Assembly (NCBI RefSeq): GCF_003999975.1
Contig: NZ_RJAC01000047.1
Coordinates: forward strand, 1-32,689
DNA from: Actinoplanes solisilvae
GTDB lineage: Bacteria; Actinomycetota; Actinomycetes; Mycobacteriales; Micromonosporaceae
Direction of reading: 5' to 3'
DNA length: 32,689 nt
Shown: one piece after another, positions 14,127-22,474 of the stretch
Layout of the letters: each line of letters opens with the position of its first letter
How positions within the stretch are numbered: the first letter of the stretch is position 1
The notes under the pieces: model-generated
Database searches by the model: none
The model's input: the letters and a program-made list of their open reading frames with translations, nothing else
What the model was told of the DNA's origin: nothing
Translations under genes and position numbers: made by a program

Positions 14127-16070
14127 GTGACCGAGGGTGAGGCGAGGGTGATTCTCGGCCGCTATCGGTTGCTGCGGCTGCTGGGGCGGGGCGGGATGGG
14201 CGCCGTCTGGCAAGCGCACGACACCCTGTTGGGCCGGGACGTGGCCATCAAAGAGATCTGGTTCCCGAACGCCGGCACCGAGCCGGTCGATCCGGCGGAT
14301 CCGCTCGTCCGGCGGGCGCTGCGGGAGGCTCAAGCAGCCGCCCGGCTGCACCATCCCGGAATTGTCACCGTGCACGACGTGGTCACCGACGACGGCAGGC
14401 CATGGATCGTCATGGAACTGATCAAGGGGCGTTCCCTGGCGGAGGCCATCCGAGACCACGGGCTGCTGACCGAACAGCGGACCGCGGAGATCGGGCTGTA
14501 CGTCCTGGACGCGCTGCGCACCGCACATCGCCAAGGCATCGCCCACCGCGACGTCAAACCCGCCAACATCCTCATCGATGCCGCAGACCGGGTGGTGCTG
14601 ACCGACTTCGGCATCGCCGCGATCGACGACGCTACCGCGCTCACCGCGACCGGGCAGATGGTCGGCTCCCCGGCCTACCTGGCACCGGAACGGATCAACG
14701 GCCGGCCCGCGACCGCCGCCGCCGATCTCTGGGCCGTCGGTGTCACCCTCTACGCGACGGTGACCGGCCGCTCGCCGTTCCAGCGCGAGGATACCCAGGC
14801 CACCATCGCCGCCGTCCTTACCAGCCGGCCCGCCGTGCCGGCCCATGCCGGCCGACTCTGGCCGGTGATCAAAGGTCTGCTGGTGAAGGACCCGGCCCGT
14901 CGTCTCACGGCCGAGAACGCGCTCAAGCTCCTGGCCAATGTGGCCTACCCGACGGGCTCGCCCGGACCAGCCACCCCGACGCCGGGGCGGCGCCGGCCTC
15001 TCCGGTGGGCCACCCGGCCCAGGCGTCAGAAGTCCACCTTGGAGGGCTTGCCGGGGACTCTCGCTGCGCCGCCGCCCACGATCGCTGCGCCTACGGCCTT
15101 TCAGGACCCCCTCGGAGAACGAGGACTTGGTGTGGCCCCACCATCACCGCGAACGGCCGTCCCGGAGCAGGCCGTCCCGGAGTCGCCCGGATCTCCGGGG
15201 GACGAGTCGGCTGCCACCCTCGCCCGGTCGGCGGCGGCCACGTCCGACGACACGGAAACGACTGCGAACGGCCTGACCACGGTCGTGCCGGGCCAGGCCG
15301 ACTCCGTGCAGACGGTTGACGTGGACACGGTTCCGACCGAGACCGTCGCAGATCATGCCGGTGTGCAGACGGCCGCCGCCGTCACCGTCGACATGCTGAC
15401 CCGGGCCGCCCGGCTGACCGCCGGAACGCCACGGGGATTCGGCCCGGCCCGGCCAGAACCCGCGTTGGCGAGACGGTCGAGGCGGATCCTCGGGCTCTAC
15501 GTCGTCCTCGGGGCGATCGCGGCAAGCGCCGTCGTCGGCGCCGGGACGCTCTACGCTCTGGGCCGACCCGACTCGCCTGGTGCGCCGTCCAGTGCCGTCA
15601 CGGCCACGCGCACACCCGGGACGTCCGCAGCGTCGAAGAGCAGTACGGTGTCGCCCGTGCCGGACGGCCTGGCCGATCGCTCTCCGCTACGCAGCACCGG
15701 CTCGCCGGCGACGCGGTCCCGGGTGCCGGCCTCGTTTCACGGTCGGTGGGTCGGCATCGCCTCCCAGCCGATGAGCAAAGCGAAGTCATGGCCGGCGGTC
15801 ATCACCTTCACCCCGGGATCAGCCACCGGTACGTTTGAGGCCGTGAGCCTGCGTTGCAAAGGCCAATTGACCGTCATCGCACCGGCTCCAACCGCGCGCG
15901 TACTTCACGTGCGCCAACGCACCACCGGCGACCCGAGCGGACGCTGTGCCGACGCGGCCAAGCTGACCCTGATCCTCAATAGTGCGGGCGGCGTCGACAT
16001 GTTCTGGCAGGACGCCGCCGCCGCCGACAACACCGCCACCGCGACTCTGGTGTCCGAAACGCCACGGTGA
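14127..16070 (+). CDS. PknB-like membrane serine/threonine protein kinase
   Basis: A 647-residue protein from a GTG at 14127. The kinase domain spans about residues 11-270: glycine loop LGRGGMGAVW, catalytic Lys42 in DVAIKE, catalytic loop HRDVKPANIL, DFG in LTDFGIAAI, and the activation segment GSPAYLAPERI. A long Pro/Thr/Ala-rich linker (about 275-450) leads to a transmembrane helix (LYVVLGAIAASAVVGAGTLY, about 455-475). An extracytoplasmic domain of about 110 residues ends the protein; it begins FHGRWVGIASQP and contains two Cys that could form a disulfide. There are no PASTA repeats. This type of C-terminal domain is common in actinomycete kinases; its ligand is unknown. Confidence 0.92.
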   Translation: MTEGEARVILGRYRLLRLLGRGGMGAVWQAHDTLLGRDVAIKEIWFPNAGTEPVDPADPLVRRALREAQAAARLHHPGIVTVHDVVTDDGRPWIVMELIKGRSLAEAIRDHGLLTEQRTAEIGLYVLDALRTAHRQGIAHRDVKPANILIDAADRVVLTDFGIAAIDDATALTATGQMVGSPAYLAPERINGRPATAAADLWAVGVTLYATVTGRSPFQREDTQATIAAVLTSRPAVPAHAGRLWPVIKGLLVKDPARRLTAENALKLLANVAYPTGSPGPATPTPGRRRPLRWATRPRRQKSTLEGLPGTLAAPPPTIAAPTAFQDPLGERGLGVAPPSPRTAVPEQAVPESPGSPGDESAATLARSAAATSDDTETTANGLTTVVPGQADSVQTVDVDTVPTETVADHAGVQTAAAVTVDMLTRAARLTAGTPRGFGPARPEPALARRSRRILGLYVVLGAIAASAVVGAGTLYALGRPDSPGAPSSAVTATRTPGTSAASKSSTVSPVPDGLADRSPLRSTGSPATRSRVPASFHGRWVGIASQPMSKAKSWPAVITFTPGSATGTFEAVSLRCKGQLTVIAPAPTARVLHVRQRTTGDPSGRCADAAKLTLILNSAGGVDMFWQDAAAADNTATATLVSETPR

Positions 16071-16118
16071 CGCCGCGTCCAACTGTTCACCGTCCGCTCG
16101 ATCGTTCGTTTGGATCGG

Positions 16119-17198
16119 TCAAGCGCTGACCTGGGGACCGCCCAGTTCGCCTGCCGGCAGCCGGCTTGGCTGTCCGGCTGCCGGCAGGGTGACCTGGGCC
16201 TCGGCCGCCCGCACCTGCGCGTTGACGGCGGCCGCCTCGCGGGTCGCGGCCTCAGCTGCCTCGGCTGCCTCGCGTGCGACGGCGGCCGCGTCGACCGTCG
16301 ACGACGGCACGTCGCCGACCATGCTGGCCAGCCCGCCGAGTGCGCCGCCCATGCCCTCGAGGGCCTTGGTCAGCTCGGTCGGCACGATCCACACCTTGTT
16401 GGCGGTGCCGTTCGCGATTTGCGGCAGGGCCTGGAGGTATTGGTAGGCCAGCACCTTCTGTGACGGGTTCGCCTCGTGGATCGCGTGGAAAACCGTACGG
16501 ATGGCCTTGGCCTGACCCTCGGCGGTGAGGATGCGTGACTGACGGTCACCGTCGGCGCGCAGCACGGCCGATTGCTTCTCGCCCTCGGCGGTGAGGATCT
16601 GGGCCTGCTTGTGGCCCTCGGCGTTGAGGATCGTGGCGCGGCGTTCCCGCTCGGCGCGCATCTGCTTCTCCATCGAGTCGCGGATGCTCGGCGGGGGCTC
16701 GATCGCCTTGAGCTCGACGCGGGTGACCTTGACGCCCCACCGGCCGGTGGTCTCGTCGAGCACCGTGGACAGGTGGCGGTTGATCTCCTCGCGGCTGGTC
16801 AGGGCGCGTTCGAGGTCGAGCGAACCGATCACGTTGCGCAGGGTGGTGACGGTGAGCTGCTCGATGGCCTGCAGGAAGTTGGAGATCTCGTACGTGGCGC
16901 GGACCGGGTCGATGGCCTTGAAGTAAAGGACCGTGTCGATGGAGACGACCAGGTTGTCGGAGGTGATGACGGGCTGTGGCGGAAAGCTGACGACATTTTC
17001 CCTCATGTCCACTTTGGCGCGCACCGAATCGACGAACGGCACCAGCAGGTTGAGACCGGGGCTGAGGGTCCGCTTGTACTTTCCGAGGCGCTCGACCACG
17101 TCCATGCGCTGCTGCGGCACGATCCGGACGGTTTTCATGAGGATGATGACGGCTGACAAAACAAGGACAGCAATAATTGTCGCGACGGCGGCATCCAT
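16119..17198 (-). CDS. SPFH/stomatin-like membrane protein (QmcA/paraslipin type)
   Basis: A 359-residue protein. One N-terminal membrane helix (about residues 4-22) precedes the band-7/SPFH domain, which opens VRIVPQQRMDVVERLGKYKR and contains PGLNLLVPFVD and the GSLDLERALTSREEIN signature. A long charged helix (about 190-255, with AEGEKQSAVLRADGDRQSRI) forms the usual oligomerisation coiled coil. The tail is Ala-rich. Such proteins form membrane-microdomain scaffolds, and QmcA-type members usually pair with NfeD. Here the NfeD-like gene 39 bases upstream is broken. The neighbouring Ser/Thr kinase is convergent. Confidence 0.93.
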   Translation of the reverse strand: MDAAVATIIAVLVLSAVIILMKTVRIVPQQRMDVVERLGKYKRTLSPGLNLLVPFVDSVRAKVDMRENVVSFPPQPVITSDNLVVSIDTVLYFKAIDPVRATYEISNFLQAIEQLTVTTLRNVIGSLDLERALTSREEINRHLSTVLDETTGRWGVKVTRVELKAIEPPPSIRDSMEKQMRAERERRATILNAEGHKQAQILTAEGEKQSAVLRADGDRQSRILTAEGQAKAIRTVFHAIHEANPSQKVLAYQYLQALPQIANGTANKVWIVPTELTKALEGMGGALGGLASMVGDVPSSTVDAAAVAREAAEAAEAATREAAAVNAQVRAAEAQVTLPAAGQPSRLPAGELGGPQVSA

Positions 17199-17236
17199 GT
17201 GCCTGAACCACCTTTATTCGTTGATTGAGGCGCGGG

Positions 17237-17457
17237 CTAGGTTTGCGAGTCGATCCTGCCGGGCAGGTCGTCGCGCCACACCACCGCGGCGTCCGCATTG
17301 ACTTCGACAATCCGGACTTGTTCGCCGGGAGGATAAGTAACGGATGCGGCCGCGGCAGCTAGGGCACCGCCGAGAACATAATGAGAAAGAGTGTGGCCGT
17401 GAAGATTTCCGCGACGGCGGGCGCCGCAGCTACGAGAATCCACAACACCACATTCAT
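17237..17457 (-). pseudogene. NfeD-like membrane protein, frameshifted and shortened
   Basis: From the ATG at 17457 the reverse strand reads MNVVLWILVAAAPAVAEIFT followed by ATLFLIMFSA, a membrane helix, then hits a TAG. In the next frame it continues GALAAAAASVTYPPGEQVRI followed by VEVNADAAVVWRD, the end of an NfeD OB-fold. Adding one base at the ggcggtgcc junction joins them into 73 residues. Even so, the protein would be about half the usual length (about 145 residues), with the middle of the domain missing. NfeD normally partners the SPFH protein encoded next, so this operon has lost one half of the pair. Confidence 0.68.
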
Positions 17458-17917
17458 AGTCCGATCGTGACACGCCCGAGCCGGTTCGGCTACCGAATCT
17501 CCCGTTTGCTGCATTGAATGTGATCGTCGCCTGAGCTGTCACGAAACCGTCATGTTTCCGTGCTGAGCCCCACATCAAACTAGAATAGGTTCTACCCTGC
17601 GCATACATCGGATCCGCCAAATGAGGCCGACGGGCTGCAAGGTGTTATGCCGATGTGGGGAGAGGTGGGTGCTGCGGCTTCTCGGCTGAATCCGGGATCC
17701 GGGAACCTGGGCTCGGCAAGAGGTTGGAGCGGTGCTGATCGGCGATCTTGATCGTAACGAGCCCGGCGTTGCCGACTCCGCCGCCGAACTGGCCTCAGCA
17801 GTCAGTCTCACCGCCGCGGATACGTCGTCATGAAATTGTCGTCGTTCCGTGTGATGGTCGTCGGCCGGCAATGGCAGCGTGGGCGATGTCGCTGTCCGAG
17901 TGAAGGGACGGATCATC
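17458..17917. other. Divergent intergenic region
   Basis: A 460-base spacer between the NfeD relic and the BON-domain gene. It includes a short palindrome (tagaataggttcta, 17581-17594). A 33-codon forward frame (GTG at 17732 to TGA at 17833, VLIGDLDRNEPGVADSAAEL at its start) is coding-like but too short to call. I recognise no gene here. Confidence 0.4.
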
Positions 17918-18496
17918 ATGGCGAGATGGCCTTGGCCGGACGGTGACCCGGAGTCCCGTGGCGGAAAGCCGGTCCCGCCGTCCTGGTCGGTGGACGAGAT
18001 GCTGAGCCGGCATGTCTTTCAACGATTGAATGCCGATGGCTCACGCTGCTTCGGTCAGGTCGCCGTCGGGGCGCAGAACGGTGTCGCTCTGCTGTCCGGC
18101 GTTGTGGAGTCATACACGCACCGAGAGATCGCCGGGCAGGTGGCGCGTGAGACTCAAGGGATTCGAGACGTGTGCAACATGCTGTCTGTGGCGTCGCCGG
18201 ACGATCGGCCGGCCGACGCAGGCACCCAGGAAGAGCCCCTCGGCCCGACGTGCGAGCAGCGATCAATCGGTGCTGGCGAGACGGCTGGGGACGCGTCGGC
18301 ATCTGGCCACCCCAGTCGGCAGTCGGCGCGACGGCAGACAGCGGCCGGAGCCCGACTCGTGGTCGGCATCGCGATCTGCTGGTGGCTTCTGTGTCTCCTC
18401 CTCGTGACGATGGGAACGATCGGCATCGTGATCTGGTGTCTGGCCATGGCGATCACCCTGTCCGCCCGCGCGTCACGAGGTAGCCGCGGTCGATGA
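17918..18496 (+). CDS. BON-domain membrane protein
   Basis: A 192-residue protein from the ATG at 17918, after an AAGGGACGG ribosome binding site. A GTG at 17900 is possible but less well placed. Residues about 25-95 form one BON domain (VFQRLNADGSRCFGQVAVGA, then VALLSGVVESYTHREIAGQV). A hydrophilic linker follows. The C-terminus has two hydrophobic helices (about 150-185, GIAICWWLLCLLLVTMGTIG and IVIWCLAMAITL). BON domains bind phospholipid or serve as stress-related attachment modules, so a membrane-linked stress role is plausible. It converges on nhaA, with a shared hairpin at the junction. Confidence 0.75.
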   Translation: MARWPWPDGDPESRGGKPVPPSWSVDEMLSRHVFQRLNADGSRCFGQVAVGAQNGVALLSGVVESYTHREIAGQVARETQGIRDVCNMLSVASPDDRPADAGTQEEPLGPTCEQRSIGAGETAGDASASGHPSRQSARRQTAAGARLVVGIAICWWLLCLLLVTMGTIGIVIWCLAMAITLSARASRGSRGR

Positions 18497-18615
18497 CCGA
18501 ATCGCTCCACCCGCGCAGAAGATCACCTGAAAACGCGGACGGCGTACCTACCTTCGGCACCCCGCGCGGCTGGCACGACGCTGGTCGCGCCCCCGGCGAG
18601 TAACGCCTGCCGGCG

Positions 18616-18663
18616 GGCAAGGCCCTTGACCGCATTGCGCCGGACGCGGTCAAGGGTCTTGCC
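18616..18663. terminator. Hairpin between convergent genes, probable bidirectional terminator
   Basis: An 18-base inverted repeat, ggcaaggcccttgaccgc (18616-18633) and gcggtcaagggtcttgcc (18646-18663), has one mismatch that becomes a G-U pair in RNA. The loop is 12 bases. It lies downstream of the BON gene and overlaps the last codons of nhaA, so it can serve both. There is no T tract, as is common in GC-rich actinomycetes. Confidence 0.65.
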
Positions 18664-19972
18664 GTCGAGGTTCCCGGTAGATGTCGGGGCAGCCGTCGCC
18701 GTCGGAGTCGGCGCTCGCCCTTTCGTGCAAGCGCCGATAGACCTTGTTACGGCGACTGAGCACGGCCGCGGCGAGGGCGGCGGCGATGACCGAGCCGGCG
18801 ACGACGGCAACTTTGGCGGCCGAATCGCGTTCGGTGCCGGTGCCGTAGGCGAGTTCGCCGATGAGGAGGCTGACGGTGAAGCCGATTCCCGCCAGCAGCG
18901 AGACACCGAGCAGATCGGTCCACGTCAGTTCGTCGTCGAGTTCGGCGCGGGTAAAGCGAGCCATGAGGTAGGACGAGCCGAGAATGCCGATCACCTTGCC
19001 CAGCACCAGGCCGGCGACAATGCCGAGAACGATCGGGTCGGTGGCGATCACGCCGAGGTCGGTGCCGCGCAGCGAGACCCCAGCGGCGAAAAACGCGAAG
19101 ACCGGTACGGCGATGCCCGCGGAAATCGGCCGCCACAGGTGCTCGAATTTCTCTGCCATGCCGTGTTCGGCACCTTTACGGGGGAGCACCGGAACCGTGA
19201 AGCCGAGCAGCACCCCGGCGATGGTGGCGTGCACACCGGACGCATGCATGAGCGTCCACGCCGTCACGGCGAGCGGGACGAGCGCCCACCACCAGGTCTT
19301 GCCGCGCTGCACCAGCAGGGCGAACGCGGTGATCGGCAGCAGCGAGCCGAGCAGGAGCAGCAGGTTGAAGTCGTCGGTGTAGAAGATCGCGATGATGGTG
19401 ATCGCGAAGAGATCGTCCACCACGGCCAGAGTCAGGAGGAAGGCGCGCAGTCCCAGCGGCAGGTGTGATCCGATCACCGCGAGCACGGCCAGCGCGAAAG
19501 CGATGTCGGTGGCAGTGGGAGCCGCCCAGCCCTGCAACGCGGCGCTGTCGCCCAAATTGAAGAGTACGAAGATCAGAGCTGGTACGGCCATCCCGCCGAT
19601 CGCGGCGACAATGGGCAGGGCGGCCTGGCGCGGGTTACGCAGCTCCCCGGCGACGAATTCACGTTTCAGTTCCAGGCCCACCACGAAGAAGAAGATGGCC
19701 AGGAGGCCGTCACCGGCCCAGTGCGCCAGGTCGAGGTCGAGGTGCAGGTCTTTGCTGTCCGGCCAGGGCACGAAACGTCTGAGCTGATCGTAGGTGTCGT
19801 TCCAGGGCGTGTTGGCCCAGACGAGGGCGAGAATCGCGCCGAGCAGAAGCAAGGCGCCGCCGACCGTCTCCATCCGCAACGCCTCGGCCAAGAATTTGGC
19901 CTCACGCCAGGACGACAGCCGGAACAATCGATGCCGCGGCGCAGCCTGCTTCGAGTCGAAATGGTCGGCCAC
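18650..19972 (-). CDS. nhaA: Na+/H+ antiporter NhaA
   Basis: A 440-residue protein with about 11-12 membrane helices and clear NhaA signatures: ALIFVLFNLGDSAALQGWAA followed by PTATDIAFALAV, then the paired aspartates in LLTLAVVDDLFAITIIAIFY that bind Na+/H+, and the conserved second half (VSLLAGIGFTVSLLIGELAY). It exchanges protons for sodium across the cytoplasmic membrane and supports pH and salt homeostasis. The N-terminal 40 residues and a charged C-terminal tail are hydrophilic extensions. It has no co-directional partner. Confidence 0.95.
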   Translation of the reverse strand: MADHFDSKQAAPRHRLFRLSSWREAKFLAEALRMETVGGALLLLGAILALVWANTPWNDTYDQLRRFVPWPDSKDLHLDLDLAHWAGDGLLAIFFFVVGLELKREFVAGELRNPRQAALPIVAAIGGMAVPALIFVLFNLGDSAALQGWAAPTATDIAFALAVLAVIGSHLPLGLRAFLLTLAVVDDLFAITIIAIFYTDDFNLLLLLGSLLPITAFALLVQRGKTWWWALVPLAVTAWTLMHASGVHATIAGVLLGFTVPVLPRKGAEHGMAEKFEHLWRPISAGIAVPVFAFFAAGVSLRGTDLGVIATDPIVLGIVAGLVLGKVIGILGSSYLMARFTRAELDDELTWTDLLGVSLLAGIGFTVSLLIGELAYGTGTERDSAAKVAVVAGSVIAAALAAAVLSRRNKVYRRLHERASADSDGDGCPDIYREPRRQDP

Positions 19973-20072
19973 AAGCGCGTCCCTCCGCAGAAGTCGGTCG
20001 TTGTGACTCCATTGCCAATAGCGGAGAGGTCAAACACGTATCGCCGACCGACCCGGGTCCGGTGAGAACGAC

Positions 20073-20290
20073 TCGACCACCAAGCACCTCTATAAACCCG
20101 CCAACGGGCGGCTCCTGCTGAACGCGTCGTCAACCCGGTGGAGCCGGGCATCGACGATGCCGGTGGCTGCGCCGGGACGATCCTGCTGCGCGGCTGTGAG
20201 GTCCTCGAGTACGTCTGTGCGACCTCCACCACGGGCGGCCCAACTTGCTACCACCGCCTGGAACCGGGCCGACTCAAGGCATTGAGCTGA
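20073..20290 (+). other. Possible gene remnant between nhaA and the USP gene
   Basis: Two forward frames look coding-like in succession: HLYKPANGRLLLNA (about 20085-20125), then, after a shift, NPVEPGIDDAGGCAGTILLR followed by a Cys-containing tail ending at a TGA (20288-20290). I do not recognise the family and there is no start codon with a ribosome binding site. It may be the 3' end of a decayed gene. The rest of the 300-base spacer shows nothing. Confidence 0.25.
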
Positions 20291-20804
20291 CCGGGCGATG
20301 CCGGCTTGTGTTCTGGTGGGCGTTACCGCGGGTTCGGTCGTCGCCGTGCTCGGGGACGATGAGTACGGGGCGGTGGCCGGTGCGGAGCAGGGCGTGGCTG
20401 ACGGAACGTTCGAGCAGTCGGCTGAGGATCGCGGCGCTACCTTCTCCCCGGGTTCCGATGATGATCATGAGAGCGTTGTGTTCGTCGCACAGGGCGGTGA
20501 TCAGCCGGGTGGGATCCATGTGCTCGAGGTGGTAGGTCCACGGGGTGGCGAGGTCGGCCAGAAGGGTGTGTACCTGATCGCGCTCGGCGTTCCAGGTCGC
20601 CTCGGCCTGGGCTTCCCAGTCGGCGGAGTCGGGGTCGATGGGGTAGTCGCGCAGATTGGCGGCGTGCACGACGTGCAGGTGGGCCGCGCTCATACGCCTG
20701 GCCAGGTCGGCGGCCACGCGCAGGGCCGCCTGACTGGAGGGGGCCTGGTCGTAGCCCATGACCAGGACAGGGCCCTGGTCCGGGTTCACATCGCTGTGGT
20801 CCAT
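20274..20804 (-). CDS. Universal stress protein, single domain
   Basis: About 176 residues from the ATG at 20804, which has AGGATGAG just upstream; an ATG at 20813 would add three residues. One USP domain begins GPVLVMGYDQAPSSQAALRV and ends with the nucleotide-binding signature GTRGEGSAAILSRLLERSVS, where the usual final GS reads ER. That change weakens the GxxG-x9-GS motif, so ATP binding is uncertain. The C-terminal 20 residues are a charged tail. It lies 40 bases downstream of the enolase gene on the same strand and is probably co-transcribed with it. Confidence 0.85.
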   Translation of the reverse strand: MDHSDVNPDQGPVLVMGYDQAPSSQAALRVAADLARRMSAAHLHVVHAANLRDYPIDPDSADWEAQAEATWNAERDQVHTLLADLATPWTYHLEHMDPTRLITALCDEHNALMIIIGTRGEGSAAILSRLLERSVSHALLRTGHRPVLIVPEHGDDRTRGNAHQNTSRHRPVSSMP

Positions 20805-20844
20805 TGTTCTCATCCTGTTTTTGCCGGGTGTCGTGGCTGAGGAG

Positions 20845-22125
20845 TCAGCGCAGGCCGAACGGAAGCGCGGGGTGGCGGTCGGCGATCTCGAGCAGGCGGT
20901 TGTATTTGGCGATGCGTTCGCCACGGGCGGGGGCACCGGTTTTGAGTTGGCCGCAGCCGGAGGCGACGGCGAGGTCGGCGATGAAGGTGTCCTCGGTCTC
21001 CCCGGAGCGGTGCGAGACCATCGCGGCGTAGCCGTTGTCGCGGCAGATCCGCAGGGCGTCGAGGGTTTCGGTGACGGTGCCGATCTGGTTGACCTTGATC
21101 AGCGCGGCGGTGGCGATGTTCTTGGCGATGGCGTCGGTGATGATGGCCGGGTTGGTGACGAAGTTGTCGTCCCCGACCAGTTGGATCCGGGCGCCGAGAC
21201 GCTGGGTGAGTTCAATCCAGCCGTTCTCGTCGTTTTCGGCCAGACCGTCCTCGATGCTCCAGATCGGGAAGTCGACTGCCAGGTGCTCGTACCAGGTGAT
21301 CATCTCGGTGCTGCTCAGGGTCTGCCCAGCGGCATGGTAGGCGCCGTCGCGGTAGAACTCGCTGGCGGCCGGGTCGAGGGCGATCGCGATGCCGTCACGT
21401 CCAGGGGTGTATCCAGCACTGGTGATGGCTTCCACGATCAGGGCCAGGACATCCTCGGGGCGGGTGATGTCCGGAGCGAAGCCACCTTCGTCGCCCAGGC
21501 CGGTGGCGTAGCCCTTGTCATGCAGCAATCGCTTCAACGCGGCGTAGGTCTCGGCCCCGGCGCGGATGGCTTCGGGCAGGCTGGGTGCGCCGATCGGGGC
21601 GAGCATGAACTCCTGGAAGTCGAGGTCATTGGGAGCGTGGGCGCCGCCGTTGACCACGTTGAAGTGCGGGATCGGCAGTCGGGCAGCGACCCCGGCAGGG
21701 GTCAGGTGCTGCCACAGCTCGACGCCGGTGCCGGTGGCCAGTGCTCGAGCCGTGGCGATCGAGACACCGACAATGGCGTTCGCGCCCAGGCGCGACTTGT
21801 TCGCGGTTCCGTCCAGGGCGATCAGGGCGGCATCCACGTCGGCCAGGGTGTCGAAGGAACGGCCGCCGAGGGCAGCGAGGATCTCGCCGTTGATGTTGGT
21901 GACGGCGGTGAGCACACCCAGGCCGCCGTACCGGGCCGAGTCGTGGTCACGCAGCTCGACGGCTTCCCCGGAGCCGGTGGAGGCGCCGGAAGGCACTCCG
22001 GCGCGGGCGGTGCTCCCGTCGGCGAAAGTCACTGAGACCGACAGCGTGGGGCGGGAGCGGGAGTCGAGGATCTCCACCGCGTGCACATCGGTCACCTCGA
22101 ACGGTGCGCATTGCGCGCTACTCAT
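20845..22125 (-). CDS. eno: Enolase (phosphopyruvate hydratase)
   Basis: A 426-residue enolase that interconverts 2-phosphoglycerate and phosphoenolpyruvate in glycolysis. It has the mobile loop PSGASTGSGEAVELRD, the substrate motif NVVNGGAHAPNDLDFQEFML (the usual AD-N is AP-N here), metal-binding Asp and Glu in ALDPAASEF, WSIEDGLAEND and GDDNFVTN, the catalytic Lys in LIKVNQIGT, and the signature SHRSGETEDTFIADLAV. All catalytic positions seen are intact. The ATG follows AAGGAAAG. Placement beside a USP and a decayed fluoride channel, rather than with central glycolysis genes, suggests a stress-linked extra copy; a housekeeping enolase elsewhere in the genome would support that. Confidence 0.95.
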   Translation of the reverse strand: MSSAQCAPFEVTDVHAVEILDSRSRPTLSVSVTFADGSTARAGVPSGASTGSGEAVELRDHDSARYGGLGVLTAVTNINGEILAALGGRSFDTLADVDAALIALDGTANKSRLGANAIVGVSIATARALATGTGVELWQHLTPAGVAARLPIPHFNVVNGGAHAPNDLDFQEFMLAPIGAPSLPEAIRAGAETYAALKRLLHDKGYATGLGDEGGFAPDITRPEDVLALIVEAITSAGYTPGRDGIAIALDPAASEFYRDGAYHAAGQTLSSTEMITWYEHLAVDFPIWSIEDGLAENDENGWIELTQRLGARIQLVGDDNFVTNPAIITDAIAKNIATAALIKVNQIGTVTETLDALRICRDNGYAAMVSHRSGETEDTFIADLAVASGCGQLKTGAPARGERIAKYNRLLEIADRHPALPFGLR

Positions 22126-22172
22126 GGGTACTTTCCTTCGCGATAGTTATGACATCGGTGGAATATCGGGAT

Positions 22173-22427
22173 TCAGGCCCGACGCTGAAGGCCTGCCTTC
22201 AGGCATCGTCCATCGACGGGAGGGCCCGCCAGAAGAGTCGTTGGTCCCCAATCGGCCCGCTGCTGGTTCGACTGTTCTTCCGACAGCATCTCCACCAGAT
22301 TGCCCAGGATGAACGCGCCGATGATGTTGACGCTGAACGTCGCAATCGGCCAGTGCCCCGCCGGGACCGCCAAGCGGGTCGCCGCGAGGACACGGACGCC
22401 GGTGCCGGCCATCCCCCGACCGTTCAT
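22173..22427 (-). pseudogene. crcB: CrcB/Fluc fluoride channel, decayed
   Basis: One reverse-strand frame reads LAVPAGHWPIATFSVNIIGA followed by FILGNLVEML, the first conserved block of CrcB fluoride channels (PxGTLxVNxxGAFxLGxL). The next conserved block (GTGFCGGFTTFST) is visible only in another frame and badly altered (LGTNDSSGGPSRRWTM). Nothing after it is recognisable. CrcB is normally about 120-130 residues, so roughly half remains, with a frameshift. Enolase is a classic fluoride target, and crcB and eno are co-controlled by fluoride riboswitches in many bacteria (established), so the position just upstream of eno is meaningful. Confidence 0.68.
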
Positions 22428-22474
22428 GCATCCTCAAGCGCGGCGCTGGGTGAGCCAGAATGTGGTCCAGTGGC

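Noticed and set aside
17581..17594. Palindrome tagaataggttcta resembling an SOS box
   Set aside because: It does not match the actinobacterial LexA site (GAAC-N4-GTTC) and no DNA-damage gene is adjacent.
20765..20785. Palindrome ggaccagggccctgtcc that resembles the stress boxes
   Set aside because: It lies within USP codons (NPDQGPVLVM region) and has no 3-base centre between half-sites.
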